From positions 1,772,768-1,836,767 of the forward strand of contig NC_090191.1 in assembly GCF_024679245.1 (NCBI RefSeq): a stretch of DNA of 64,000 bases, written 5' to 3'. The notes under the pieces are model-generated. The model was not told the DNA's origin. It ran no database searches and saw nothing but the letters and a program-made list of their open reading frames with translations. This DNA comes from Pseudorasbora parva. Its lineage: Eukaryota; Chordata; Actinopteri; Cypriniformes; Gobionidae. Positions within the stretch are counted from its first letter, which is position 1; every line of letters starts with the position of its first letter. Shown here piece by piece: positions 24,001-33,262 of the stretch. The translations under genes were made by a program, and so were the position numbers.

Positions 24001-27000
24001 CGAATTCAACTACATTGAGGTGGGAACTCGAGTCATATGACTTGACTCGAGTCCCAATTTTCAGGACTTGCGACTTGCTTGATTGAAGTATGAAAATGAC
24101 TTTACTTTGACTTGAGTTACTTGAGACTTGACTTGACTTGCAGTGGAAGACTCGACAATCACTTGAACTTCTAATAAACAAACAGCAATAAAATTAATTT
24201 AAAAGATAATTATTGTGACGTCAGCACCATCAGCGTCTGTGCCTTAACTCTGCACAATTCAAACCGTGCCAAACATGGCAGATAGTGGTCGAGCTTCACA
24301 AATATTCTCGTTTGGCTATAAGGACTTTGAACTGGACCGTGCCAATAAAAAAAGATTTGCCAGATGCAAAATATCCAACGCAAGAGTATCTGACACGACA
24401 ACCACAACATCAAATTTCATTCAAACTTTTAAGAACCACAAGGAAAGGTAAGAAAGTCATCTCTTTATAGCCAGTTTCACTAAGATCTATAACGATTACT
24501 AATGTAAGTTAATGAATTAATCTTTCTATTTGTCATAATTTGGCCTTGGTTGCATATTGTTTTTTTTTCTAATTAGAAATGTTAGAAATTTGGCTATAAC
24601 AGTGGCGTAGCCGGAATTTGAATGTTGATGGGCATCTTAAAATGAGCGGGCCGCTCTATATTAAATGTAGGCTATAATGTCTGTATTAAATGTGCGCATT
24701 TTCAAGTGTTTGTGTGGACTGCGTGTGGAAATTAAGGCCGGAGACACACTGCAAACATGGGGTGAGCATGGCGTTTCTGCTGCGTGTCAGCTGCGGGGCG
24801 TAAATATATAGCCTACTGATACAGCAAAGACAACGTCGGCAGTATTGACCATACTATGGTATTGACGGCCAAGCATGGCGTGAGCGTCTCGGCTGCGTGG
24901 TGTGTCCGTTTCTTATTTTGGCTCCCATGTTAACAGTTAGAGCTTGCACACTGCCTGCGTGACGAGCATCTCAGGCGTGGCTTGAAAACGCGTACATGCT
25001 AGAAATGGAACAGATTAGGGGTGTCCCCGACTAAGGATTTACACATTCAAATCAGAATTTTCGAATCTCTCTATGGTCGACCAATAGTCGAATCATCTAT
25101 GTGTGTAAACCATAGACCGGAAAAAATAAACGGTATAAACGGGTTGGGAAGGGCAGGACACTAGTCAGCAGGAGGCTAAGACTATTTTTATTTTACTTTC
25201 CACACTGCACACAGCCACCACTTTTAATAAAGTGATCAAAACAGGCTAACGTTACACTACACATTCGTAAATTAACCGTTCTCTCATAACATTTAAAAGC
25301 CGCGATCGAAACACAGACCATCACACAAATATATAAAAGAACATTTTGATAAATAAACCTAAAAAAATACCTGCCTAGTGAGGAAAAGAACACTTTGTGC
25401 GTTTATATGCACGTTCTTAAGCCGATTGTGCCTATAGGGGGTCGCACACCGGACTGAAGCTCAGCGCCGTGTCTCAGGGATCTCACACCAGGCAGACGTG
25501 AACATTATATACTCGCCGTGCGCGAGCTCAATTTTGAATGGACTTCTGACAGAAGAGCTGCACGATGAGTGTATCTTGTAGCACAGGGTGAAATCAGTAT
25601 GTACATTCACGATTTGAGGGAAATATACATTTAATCGCCGCGGACAGGTGTCGAATGCCGCCGTCGGTGTATGGGTTCAAATTTTAAAGGAGCGGCGAGT
25701 CCCGCGGCACGTCTTTATAACACTAATATTGAGCACCCCCATATTGCCAAAATGGTATGATCCTCGTTTCATAACACCCGCGAAGATTCGACCTTGAGAT
25801 CAGTGGTCGAATCGGGTCCTGCATAACGATGCATCGAATCTTCGACTATTAGGGGTCACCCCTAGAACAGACGCTTATTTTTCACACAACACGCAAGCGT
25901 GTTGAAAGTGTTTCCAGGGAAAAATAGAATAGGAAAAGATGTTTATGTAATGTCACGACTCAAAGCATCACATCCCAACGCAAGCACACGTGGACCTGGC
26001 TTTACAGAAACTTGCCGATCAGATCACAGAGACCGCACAAAAGAACCCAGACTGTCTTAATCATTCTTGGGGATTTTAACAAAGCAAATCTCTCCAGTGA
26101 ACTGCCAAAATACAGACAGCATCCCATTTCACATCCCACCAGAGACAGTAATATAATGGACCATTGTTATACAGCTATAAGGAATTCATATCACTCTGTC
26201 CCATGGGCAGCTTTGGGACTCTCTGATCAATGCCTGGTTCATCTTATACCAAATTACAGACAAAAAATAAAATCTGCTAAACCCGCAACACAAACTGTAT
26301 AAAGATGAACCACCGAAACAGAGTGGGTCTTAAAAGCCTGTGTAGGGGACTCTGTATAAGGGAAACGGGTCCATTTAGTTCGAATGAATGAATTAATTCA
26401 TAAGGACTTTTGCAAGAGTCTATTTTACAACCGAGCAAATGACTCGTCCAGTGTCCAGCGTTCACAAACGGGCTGTAACTGCAGCGGATATTAATATCCA
26501 CACAACATAATTTTAGTTACAAACAAAACTTTATTGATTACTCTAGCACGTAAAACTAACATCTAACAAAAAACACACATATTCACACGAGTTGCAAAAA
26601 AAGAGGAAAGTGAGGAAAGAAAGACTCTTAAGAGAGAAAGAGATAAAATCCCACGTTTCTAGCAATATATTTATTTATAACACAACCTGAATGAACCACC
26701 AATCATTAACTTAACCCTCCTATCGTTTCTTAGGAGTCCTTAGGAGCTTATTCAATTTGATATCAATGCACCAGTTCAGTTTAGTATCTGGAGGTTTGTC
26801 TTCTGTTTCGTCTTGGGGATTCCCTTTCGGTCCTGGCTGGCGAGGGTTTTTTTCATGGTTTATGACGGTCTTGCCTATCTTTGATGGACGTCTTGGGAAG
26901 CCAATCACATGGCGTGTTGGCGGCTGGATGGATGGAAAGTCTTGTGGATGTTTGAAGTTGAAGCACGCTCGCAGAAGATTCGTCAAGGGAAGCTTTGCGG

Positions 27001-30000
27001 CTAAACTTAACTCAGAACACGAGACTCACAGAAAAGAAAAGAAATTTAAGTAAAAGAAAGGAAAGTGAGAGGAGAGTCCTAGATGGCTTGAATGAATTTA
27101 ACCCATTTTCTCAAATCTGGGTCTGCCATGATTGTCTACCCGTTGGAGTTCTCCAGCTGATTTCTGGACTCCACCCCAACTGCTCTTCCAAACTTCTTGA
27201 ACCGAACTGTTGAACTGACTGAACTCTTTGTTCAAGTTCTGAGATTAAAACTCAAATTTGTGCCCATCCTCTTAGATGGATTCTGACCAATCAGGGGTCG
27301 TCTTGGTTCTGGTTTGACTGTTTATAATGACAGTTAGGCTATGTTACTATGCTCACTGTTGCTACGTTCAGATGCACAGTCACGCATGCAGTGAAGAGCA
27401 GAAAGCGGCGACGAAAACATATGCTGAATCTGACATCGCCCCCTAGCCTGACAAGCCAGACCCACATCAAGATGTTTGGTCTGGAAACTCACCATAGACA
27501 GGGCTCAGTCCGAGGGGCGGGATAAATGGTTGTCTTTCAAACTCCCTCTGCACGCGATAGGATAGCGCTACACCAACCGGAGCAACGACGGTGAAGGGGA
27601 GCTCGCTGACTGATTAAACATTCGCCGTATCCGGTCGGCTAAACTCCGAACACATCTTCCCTTTTTAAGAATGAGGCCATCCTTAAAAATATTCTTGTTT
27701 GCCGTAACCCGACCGACCCTGTCAATTTAGGGCCGACTCAATTTTTTATTTTTTTTCCCTTTTAGTCCGACCGACTTGCCGGTTGTAAATTGGCTTTAAG
27801 ACCGACCAATTTCTTTTTTTACTTTTCAAACAACTAATACAACAGTAATAAAATATGAATTATATTCTAGTAAGTATTATAAATGTATAAATTGCCTGGG
27901 CCATACAAACGAAGGCTACGTTCTTTCGTTTATAGAAAAACCCGTGACGTCATCTATGTTTACACTATGGTTAACGGATGTCACACTATGGCCAGCACGT
28001 GCGTTCGTTTCGGCCATGGTTTCGGCTCGGCTCATACTCTCATTCACTGTAACGTTTTAAAGCCCTGTCGGAGATTTCGCCGCATTGTGAGATAGGAGTC
28101 AGGAGGACCATGGACACGTTACACACACCAGGCAAGTGCACTGCAGAGGGGAGGGCTTTGAGCCCCTGTCCTTTTTGAAAATGAATCAAAAGTGCCCCCT
28201 CAACATTTATCATTACTATATTGTGGCGAATAAAACAGATTTTGAATTATAATTAATATAACAACGTGTACAAAACAGTAACAAATGGTGGAAAAGCCGT
28301 TTATCTTGTCTCTGTCAGTCTGAAATGTCGTTGTCATAACGCGTTGCTATGGGTAGCGTGTGTTCTGCTCAACCCCAGCGCGTGGTGGGAGCGGCGGGAC
28401 TGGTTGTAACTTGAAAAATAATGCTTTATGTATGGTTCTGTCGATGGATACACGTACACTACAACAGCGATAATAAAAGAAACCGTGGGCAAAACGGTCT
28501 ATCTTTGTAAACTGTGTTCAATGCATGCGAGTGCTGCCGTATGACCAGTCATTTTCGGCATCATCACTCAGTATATTCGCCAGAAGACGCGAATGAGAAC
28601 CCTCTGCAGTGAGAGAAGATCTGTCTCTTTGCGCAGCGCGCGCACGTCTCACAGCGCGCAAATATTGAGTTCTTTCAAGTCTTGCGTTTGAACGGATAAA
28701 CTCACACAAAAAGTATGTCAACATGTCGATCTTGATGAGTATCCATCAGACAGTCTGTATATGCCTTAAGAGAACTTTAGACAGTTGAGAAAGACGATGC
28801 ATAGCTCTGTATTAGGTCTTAAAGGGGCAGTAGCCTTTACTGCTCTCTGTCAAACAAAAGATAAGGACTCACTCACTGCTCTTGATTAAATAGCTGGTTA
28901 TAGACTTAATTAATTGAATTCATAAAAACAACTTTTTGCTTTTTAATATTCAAATGCACTAGTCTGTATCACCAGATGCGTTGGTCTGGCAAGAAGTGGA
29001 AGCCACTTCAGAGACAGACACAGATAGTTGCGTGTTCACAATAGAGCGTAAAACGACCCCTTTTTACACAATCGAGCGTAAAAATAAGAAACATATCACG
29101 GGAAAATACTAAAACGGGAAGACAGCGGGAAAAGAGCTAAAATACGTGAGAAACCCGGAAAAAAAGGGAGGGTTGACAGCTTTGAGTCAATGACAGCTAG
29201 CTGGTGGTTGGACACTTTTCTTTAAGAATGCACCGGAAATTTATGCAATAAACATGTTTTTGACAAATATTTCAATTTGTTTGTGGTCTATATAGCCTGC
29301 AATTAGCCTACACGCCCGAAGGCACGGCTTGAAGACCCAGTCAGTGATGTCACGATATGCAATTTGTTTAAATTCATACCTACGTAATCACCATCACCAA
29401 AAATGTACTTTTTTTTTGTATTAAAATTTGAAAAAAAAAATATAGACATACCTACCGACCCTTTTTAAAAAAAATTTTACTGTTACTGCAAACCAAAATA
29501 TTTTTAAGGATGGCCTGACTTCAGTGCCGCTCTTTGTTCTTTTCTCAGAGGAAAGCTTAACTCCAAGTCTTCCGGAGGCGCGGGCAGAGCTGATTCGAAA
29601 GACCGCCGCCGTTCGCCAGTTTCTGTGTTTACTAGAAGACTGTGTTACTAGAAGCACGCAAACGCAACTCGGCCGTCGTCATTATGGCCCCGCCTGCCGA
29701 CTCTATAGCCTACCTACACGATGTGATTGGGCCGTCCAGATTCTGAGGAATACAGCTCAGATAGGAATTGAGAGTTGCTAGACCACACTTGCGGGCAAAT
29801 TAAATTTGCTGCCGCTAGGGTGCGTCTAGATTTCTAGGCTAATCGTCCCCTAAACCCTCATTCACTTTTCCCTACGTTAGACCACTCTTACAGCTCACTT
29901 GAAGGAGTAAATGAAAAGGAGTGAATGAAAACAAGTGCATGAAGTCGGACAGCCATTGAGTGTACATCGGCTCAGACATGTCCACTGTGGTTTCGGACAC

Positions 30001-33000
30001 CACTACAAATGGCTGTCTCTTCAAATAATGCCCTATTTAGGGTTAGGGGGCAATTTTGCATTCAGCCATACACATTTTGAAAACACTTTTATCCTCAGCA
30101 GTCTGAGGTAAGGGCGCAGAAAATAAATGAGCCAATTTCTCTCACTGAAGTTCAGACAATGTGCTTTTTTTAAAAATCCTTTTTAATTTTTAATAATTTT
30201 TATGCTTCCGTTCCGTCTTTAAGGTCAACTCAGCTCAGCCTTTTGAGATGTTATTTGAGGTTATTTACGTTTTTCTGGATTTAAAGGAACAGGTGAAATA
30301 AAGAGATAAAAAAATGTTTCCTGCACTTTTTAATAATTCCAACACTGGTGGCACTTTATTTTTGCCTGTTTGTGTTTCTGGATGATATTCATAATGATGT
30401 TTTACCAGTGAAATTTGAAGCACAGAGAGAGCAGTGTTGAATATTATATACAGTTCGTTCGTTCGTTTTTAAAAGGCCCTAATTTTATCACTAATTGATC
30501 AAAAAATATCAATACATGTTTTTAGGTATATAATTGTCCGGTCCTTGGCCAGTGAGGAGGGTTCATTTACTGGACCCCAAGCAATTTTAGATGAAGAGCC
30601 CTGGCTCAGTGAGAGGTGACTGTGGGTGCGTCTCAATCAGCTCCCTAGTCAATTAGCCCATTGACTTATGTCCGGATCAGTGCCCTGAGTAGTGGACTAG
30701 GGAGCTGATTGAGACGCAGGGTGTGTCATCCCTCTGCGCAAAAGCACCTTCAGCCTGGTCTGTGAGGGGCGCTAGTGAGTGAAACAGACTATCAAATGAA
30801 ATGGCTGATTGATACGTACATCTATCAGCACTAAAGTCTTGTTGTGTCTCTTTGTAAAAATGTGTTTGTCTTTGTTTTTATAGGCTGTATGTCTTGTATC
30901 TTTTATGGTTGAACTTGCAGTGTGTTATGTGTCTTTTTCATCTGCAAGCAACGTTGTGTGTGTGTATGTGTGTTGTTACTAACCATGTACATTTGTGTTA
31001 TATTTTTGCTCTTTTAATATCTGGGCCAGGGGACTACAGATGAAAAATAGCCTTTTGGCTAATTCTGGCTTTTTTACTCATGTTTATTCATGTGTTTTTA
31101 ATTAAATTGCATTGTCCCCTTACGGATAAAGTAATCTTAATTAAGGATGACCCAAAGTTAATATAGGGATTACATTTTCTAATTGAATTAGCATATTATG
31201 ACGTCATATGGTGGTGACAATCTTGGACTACAGAATTTTCATGAAAAGCCACACGTTTACATGATAAAATGCCTAGACCACTGTCATTGTCATTTTGACT
31301 CCCCACCCTGCCTCCGAACTGTCCTATGAATACTTCGACTTCGTTTAACATACCCAGTGGCATAAGACAAAGTCTCCACCACAATACTGTCGCCGCGATC
31401 GCGGAGAGGCGCGCGGTCAGAAGACGCTTCATGGCGAGCACGGTAAAAATGCCTCGTTCCCAACACTAACACACCTGCTAACTTCTCGATGAATACTCCG
31501 ACCCCAGGAAACATTGTTCCCACCACTGACATTGGGCAAAGGACCATCTACTTAGGACCATGCACTTTTCATTGGCCTACCAGCTAGCTCCATTTCCAAA
31601 TTACAATATATTCAAAACTCTGCTGCCAGACTGCTCACCCACACCAAGCGTTCTGCTCAAATTTCCCCAATTCTGCATGATCTTCACTGGCTTCCTGTGT
31701 CTTACCGTATTAAACTCAAAATTCTTCTTCTCACTTTTAAGTCTCTGCATGGCCTTGCTCCCCCCTACCTCTGTAACTTGCTTCTCCCTTTCAACCCTAC
31801 TCGCTCTTTACGACTCGGTGTTTTTTCACCACAGAAACCAGGGTCTAAATGAAATTCTGGGAAAATATTTCCCCCTAAAAATGGCCCTGCTCTCGAGGTC
31901 GTACTTTTTCAAAGTTCAGGTACTTTCGAGGGTGGGACTTGGGCGCTGAACATGCTGATTGGTTGAGCTTGCTGCATTTGATTTCAACCAGCATTTTTAA
32001 GTCTTTACTTGTTATTGTTGCAGACAGTGTGTGTCGCGCCAAAATGATTACTGTCCGTCACTGACGGGAGGAGCAGTTGTGTGCAGTCCTACATTACCGG
32101 ACTAATCTGCCTAGTCTTCACGGTACTTTAGACCGCAGTGGAAATGCAGACAGTAGCAGGTCTAGGGGGGAAAGTTCCTCTAAAAAAAGTTCCTGATACA
32201 AAATGTTCCGGGTAATTTCGGTGGAAACCTGGTCACTACAACAAATTCCTAGTATGTGTAAACATACCTGGCAATAGCTCATTCTGATTCTGATGAGCCA
32301 ATCGAATATTAGTCATCTTCAGATAGTCCAAAATGCAGCATCCAGGCTGTTGACAGGAACACAGAAATATAATCATATTTCCTCGATATAACAAGCATTG
32401 CACTGGCTGCCGGTTTGTTAAATACTGCTTTTTGTTTTTAAAGTCCTAAATGGATCAGCTCCAACATATCTCTGAACTTCTGAACTTAAATAACTCTGCT
32501 AGATCATTACGGTCATCTAATAAATGATTGCTGATGGCTCCGAGAGCTAGACTTTAGATGAGGGCTGACGGTGATTTTTCTATTATTGGTCCAAAATTGT
32601 GGAGTAGTCTTCCTCTCTCTTTAAGACTAGTATCCACAGAGTCTGAATTTAAATCTAAGTTGAAAACCTACTTTTGATTACAGGGTTACAACTGTATTTG
32701 ATTTTTAATATTGATTTTAAAGATTTCAATTTAGTTTCCGATGTAAACTCCCTTTATTATTGCATTATATTATTTGTTGTATTTGTTTGTCCTCTCGTAC
32801 AGCACAATGGCCAACTACTGTTTTTGTGCTATATAAATAAAATGTTGATTGATTGATGCATCTGATGATGATAACCTGACAGTATGTTTGTGTGTTTCTT
32901 AGAGCTCTTCCCACACCTCCACCGAACTCAAGAACTACAGTGAAAACTAGCACTAGAGCTACACCAGGACCCACTGAGCGGTGAGACTACAACATTATTT

Positions 33001-33262
33001 TAAACAAGTTTATGAACTGACATCCCAATATAATCAGACTACACTGGTTGCACTCTATGTTTTTGACTCGCTGTTATTTTGTGAAGTGATATTGCATAGA
33101 CATTATAAATGTACATTTGGTCTTTTTCTATTGCATTAATGCCGTTTATCTTCCCATCTCTCCTCTTTTAGCGAGTGTGTGGACATATTTTGCAGCTCCA
33201 GTGGAAGGACGGCTTCCTCTCTGATCATCCTGATGCTTTGCTTTCTTTTGCTGGAGATTTAA
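8538..33262 (+). CDS. mep1 (subunit unresolved): Meprin-like metalloprotease, 3' exons (partial gene)
   Basis: Eight exons can be joined in one frame: 8538-8716, 8846-9064, 20805-21263, 21333-21773, 21896-22066, 23445-23553, 32903-32980 and 33172-33262. Each intron has gt...ag ends and the phases agree at every junction. Domain order is astacin (C-terminal half), MAM, MATH, Pro/Thr-rich linker, hydrophobic tail and stop. That order is specific to meprins, secreted or membrane-bound zinc endopeptidases that cleave peptides and matrix proteins. Signal peptide, propeptide and the first half of the astacin domain are not in the window; they should lie left of base 1 or were lost. Introns are loaded with mobile DNA. 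No EGF-like exon was found before the tail, unlike mammalian meprins. Confidence 0.9.
9065..9396 (+). other. Intron start left of the retrovirus
   Basis: Intron of the meprin-like gene between the donor at 9065 and the 3' LTR. Nothing recognisable apart from the ATAT target duplication at 9393-9396. Confidence 0.6.
9397..10718 (-). repeat. ERV 3' LTR
   Basis: Downstream LTR in viral orientation, preceded on the plus strand by ATAT. Differs from the other LTR by small indels near 9450-9500 and substitutions near 9735 and 9895. Confidence 0.94.
10719..10737 (-). other. ERV polypurine tract candidate
   Basis: Minus strand AAGGGAACAAGGACGGAAT lies directly before the 3' LTR, where plus-strand DNA priming occurs. 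A second purine run (A9-10 then GGGG) is at about 10787-10801. Confidence 0.6.
10800..12979 (-). pseudogene. ERV envelope gene, frameshifted
   Basis: Env mediates receptor binding and fusion. A signal-peptide-like start lies at 12979 (MIFFLLRTITAI). Surface-subunit pieces are 12680-12979, 12379-12654 and 11982-12443; the last ends with a furin-type site (RTKR) followed by a Gly/Phe/Val-rich fusion-peptide-like stretch. Transmembrane-subunit pieces are 11478-11963 (helical, heptad-like), 11200-11481 (Cys-rich) and 10800-11180, with a membrane anchor (MASVFIFLFTLCQCCYF) near the C-terminus. At least four frame breaks or stops separate the pieces, so no functional product is expected. Confidence 0.85.
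12987..13394 (-). pseudogene. ERV integrase C-terminal remnant
   Basis: Begins RATPSKATGISPYELMTGR, which in retroviral integrases follows the catalytic core, and continues through the C-terminal SH3-like part (GDVVMVRFFVKQ, SPRWHGPYEIKAV, RGKLRWNHMVQ). The zinc-binding domain and the D,D-35-E core are missing between here and RNase H. Confidence 0.85.
13409..15305 (-). pseudogene. ERV reverse transcriptase and RNase H, broken
   Basis: RT start at 15099-15305 (GRLYIDYQRLNKV, first catalytic Asp in FTVFDIKNGF). The palm continues in 14670-15065 (RMPQGLHNSPAIFH, catalytic VHYVDDILIA). The thumb/connection and RNase H lie in 13409-14722 (PVYIDGSRFCQNGHFFAG, EAELIALLEAI, VYTDSRYAFGVV). The end of that frame (LRDGKFVVPEALQKTI) is the linker that normally precedes the integrase zinc region. 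Frame breaks occur near 15080 and 14700, and one or two more lie in the connection region near 14400. Catalytic residues are still visible. Confidence 0.9.
15355..15860 (-). pseudogene. ERV protease region
   Basis: The aspartic protease active site ILIDSGAACSC is encoded near 15815-15850 (DSGA at 15828-15839), followed by the flap and C-terminal region in 15355-15759 (WYLPDNSEGTVLGMDIMRKH). It would cleave Gag-Pol. A frame break separates the active-site segment from the rest. Confidence 0.82.
16021..17082 (-). pseudogene. ERV gag, frameshifted
   Basis: Gag builds the virion shell. The start at 17082 reads MGNINRRNSDSDEDD; Gly-2 is the N-myristoylation position used by matrix proteins for membrane targeting. 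Pieces are 16801-17082, 16508-16801 and 16021-16476, in different frames. The last carries capsid-like sequence (MYAERLWVTYKEHSGLEYA) and a nucleocapsid knuckle-like segment, FCKKNNHTIKNC. That fits C-x4-H-x4-C, but Tyr stands where the first Cys of a CCHC knuckle belongs. Basic residues follow (FKRKLNQK). At least two frame breaks make it non-functional. Confidence 0.85.
17091..18825 (-). pseudogene. ERV leader ORF between PBS and gag, split by an insertion
   Basis: Two open pieces precede gag. 18637-18825 opens MAYQGSGSLSVDKEIMETLG and runs to where an LTR-like insertion (17482-18684) begins. 17091-17474 holds the remainder: a Lys-rich segment (FKKILVAIVYLL) and a heptad-like, charged coiled-coil stretch (ERVIANIKEQETQRSDELKK, then MKKLEKKLKSDK). 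It stops 9 bases before the gag start. That the two pieces were one ORF is an inference from position and strand. The function is unknown; some fish retroviruses are known to carry accessory genes here. Confidence 0.5.
17482..18684 (-). mobile_element. Solo-LTR-like insertion inside the ERV leader
   Basis: On the minus strand it begins TGTAGTGGGGTGGGAAACC and ends GAGTACTACTACA, giving short inverted tips (TGTAGT/ACTACA). A poly(A) signal (AATAAA, 17563-17568) lies about 80 bp before the 3' end, as in an LTR. No coding sequence is seen inside. No exact target duplication was found, so the ends are approximate. Confidence 0.5.
19076..19093 (-). other. ERV primer-binding site (tRNA-Trp type)
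   Basis: Three bases after the 5' LTR the minus strand reads TGGTGACCCCGACTAATC. The first 13 bases match the tRNA-Trp primer-binding site known from avian sarcoma/leukosis viruses; the last bases differ. Confidence 0.8.
19097..20427 (-). repeat. ERV 5' LTR
   Basis: Upstream LTR in viral orientation. On the plus strand it runs TGTAAACTCC...CATTCTTACA, followed by the ATAT duplication. Matches 9397-10718 almost throughout. Confidence 0.94.
20805..21263 (+). CDS. MAM domain exon of meprin-like gene
   Basis: The exon opens after ctgcag at 20804, joins in phase with the astacin exon (TGC A|AT), and reads FLDHCSFDDESLCQM, the start of a MAM domain (an extracellular adhesion and dimerisation module of about 160 residues). 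Further marks are GRNQGDAARLES and LQFYYYHSGNQSDQLNIW. It ends at cag|gtctgt. It was separated from the astacin exons by the retrovirus-bearing intron 9065-20804. Confidence 0.92.
21333..22066 (+). CDS. MAM end and MATH (TRAF-like) domain, two exons
   Basis: Exon 21333-21773 starts ETPGNYWKLHHVPL, completes MAM (GGFSLDDINVSETECP) and begins the MATH domain (FTWQIRDVEKKMDSG, FRSPLYYSSDGYRF). Exon 21896-22066 continues it (DGVYYWDNPRKAGE, REFIKGGDLILLITTQ). In meprins the MATH domain supports folding and subunit association outside the cell. Junctions G|AA, G|AT and G|AT are all in phase. No stop or frameshift is present. Confidence 0.92.
22067..23444 (+). other. Intron with non-autonomous transposon remnants
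   Basis: No exon seen. From about 22570 there is fish-type DNA-transposon sequence (tacttgattctgattggtca, then gataacaaccgctc) that ends in the common gggtgaactaacccttt motif at about 23023-23039. A second segment (gataacaactggctgg, 23156-23171) may be another end. Boundaries are not clean and no target duplication was found. Confidence 0.45.
23445..23553 (+). CDS. Post-MATH exon of meprin-like gene
   Basis: The exon follows ttccag and ends gcgag|gtgaat. It reads DISALLQNDSLPCPK and ends NAQQRPCAA. It joins in phase to the MATH exon upstream and to the Pro/Thr exon at 32903. It contains two Cys and two N-glycosylation sequons (NDS, NIS). Confidence 0.85.
23799..24000 (+). mobile_element. MITE fragment (agttcacccaaaaatgaaa type)
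   Basis: Begins aaagggatagttcacccaaaa, the end motif of a very common fish MITE; the interior follows (gctgaacacaaaagatga, tttgggggcaccactgactt). The other end is not seen. Confidence 0.6.
24009..24451 (+). mobile_element. hAT element 5' fragment with BED-like exon
   Basis: The leader is full of gactcgagtc/gacttgag motifs typical of a fish hAT element. The reading frame 24274-24451 starts MADSGRASQIFSFGYKDFEL and has RCKISNARVSDTTTTTSNFI and FKNHKER before a donor (ag|gtaaga). That is the N-terminal BED-type zinc-finger region of hAT transposases, with the first Cys pair degraded (RFARCK). The catalytic part is absent. 24452-25007 holds nothing I recognise. Confidence 0.6.
25016..25864. mobile_element. 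Non-autonomous hAT element, 849 bp
   Basis: Ends TAGGGGTG...CACCCCTA. The flanks gaacagat (25008-25015) and gaacagac (25865-25872) form an 8-bp target duplication with one mismatch, the hAT length. Subterminal parts are rich in tcgaat/attcga motifs. No coding sequence is convincing. Confidence 0.85.
25960..26340 (+). mobile_element. LINE endonuclease fragment
   Basis: Reads LADQITETAQKNPDCLIIL, then GDFNKANLSSELPKYRQH and IMDHCYTAI, the same endonuclease region as the antisense LINE at 5640-8230 (GDFNKANFK...LDHCYS). It is cut on the right by the LTR-like insertion at 26341. Confidence 0.82.
26341..27445 (-). mobile_element. Solo-LTR-like insertion
   Basis: The left end TGTAGGGGAC mirrors CCCCCTA at the right. 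On the minus strand a poly(A) signal (AATAAA, 26530-26535) lies about 190 bp before the end GTCCCCTACA, as in an LTR. It interrupts a LINE fragment. The right boundary is uncertain, because another element begins at the same place (27443). The 5-bp gcctg on both sides may be a coincidence. No coding sequence was recognised. Confidence 0.4.
27443..29843. mobile_element. Non-autonomous hAT-like element, itself interrupted
   Basis: The ends TAGCCTGACAAGCCAGACCC and the inverse of TAGCCTAGAAATCTAGACGC are imperfect inverted repeats. The flanks atcgcccc and atcgtccc suggest an 8-bp duplication with one mismatch. Without the inner element (27675-29515) it is about 560 bp. No coding sequence is supported. 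Confidence 0.6.
27675..29515. mobile_element. Nested PIF/Harbinger-like non-autonomous element, 1841 bp
   Basis: Terminal inverted repeats of about 35 bp (left tip GGCCATCCTTAAAAATATT) match the inverse of the right end near 29480-29515. TGA lies on both sides (27672-27674 and 29516-29518), a 3-bp duplication as in PIF/Harbinger elements. Reading frames inside are short and not transposase-like. Confidence 0.78.
29852..30626 (+). other. Meprin-like gene intron, nothing recognised
   Basis: No exon, RNA gene or clear repeat seen, apart from low-complexity text such as the gttcgttcgtt run near 30450. Confidence 0.5.
30627..30718. mobile_element. 92-bp hairpin MITE
   Basis: A perfect 24-bp inverted repeat (TGCGTCTCAATCAGCTCCCT plus AGTC) with a 44-bp loop. 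The whole element could fold into one hairpin. No clear target duplication was found. Confidence 0.8.
30719..31579 (+). other. Meprin-like gene intron, nothing recognised
   Basis: No exon or RNA gene seen. A TG-rich patch lies near 30955-30975. Short reading frames here have no recognisable motifs. Confidence 0.5.
31580..31835 (+). mobile_element. L2 LINE fragment (RT C-terminal part)
   Basis: In the relevant frame it reads NSAARLLTHTKRSAQ, HDLHWLPVSYRIKLKILLL and HGLAPPYLCNLL, the conserved segment after the RT domain of L2-type LINEs. Both ends are truncated. Confidence 0.78.
31836..32317 (+). other. Intron, MITE-like sequence
   Basis: Motifs such as ggcgctgaacatgctgattggttgag and aaattcctag look like a fish DNA-transposon remnant, but ends were not resolved. 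No coding sequence. Confidence 0.3.
32318..32870 (+). mobile_element. L2 LINE 3' end with (TTGA)n tail
   Basis: The RT C-terminal motif (LQIVQNAASRLLTGTQKYNH, LHWLPV) is followed by a degraded C-terminus and a 3' end of the form gctatataaataaaatgttgattgattgat, typical of L2. Many stops are present. It ends about 30 bp before the penultimate meprin-like exon. Confidence 0.82.
32903..33262 (+). CDS. C-terminal linker and hydrophobic tail exons
   Basis: Exon 32903-32980 encodes a Pro/Thr/Arg-rich linker (ALPTPPPNSRTTVKTSTR); exon 33172-33262 encodes ECVDIFCSSSGRTASS followed by LIILMLCFLLLEI and a TAA stop. Both have gt...ag boundaries and matching phase (AG|A and CG|C). The protein therefore ends within a hydrophobic stretch with no cytoplasmic residues, preceded by small residues (SSSG). 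That is the pattern of a GPI-attachment signal. A C-terminal transmembrane anchor or a secondary loss of downstream exons are alternatives. No EGF-like Cys pattern is present. Confidence 0.72.

Noticed and set aside
26336..27450. gcctg as a firm 5-bp target duplication of the LTR-like element
   Set aside because: The right gcctg is part of the TAGCCTG end of another element, so the match may be chance.
29524..29781. 85-residue frame
   Set aside because: Inside a non-autonomous element; no recognisable motif.
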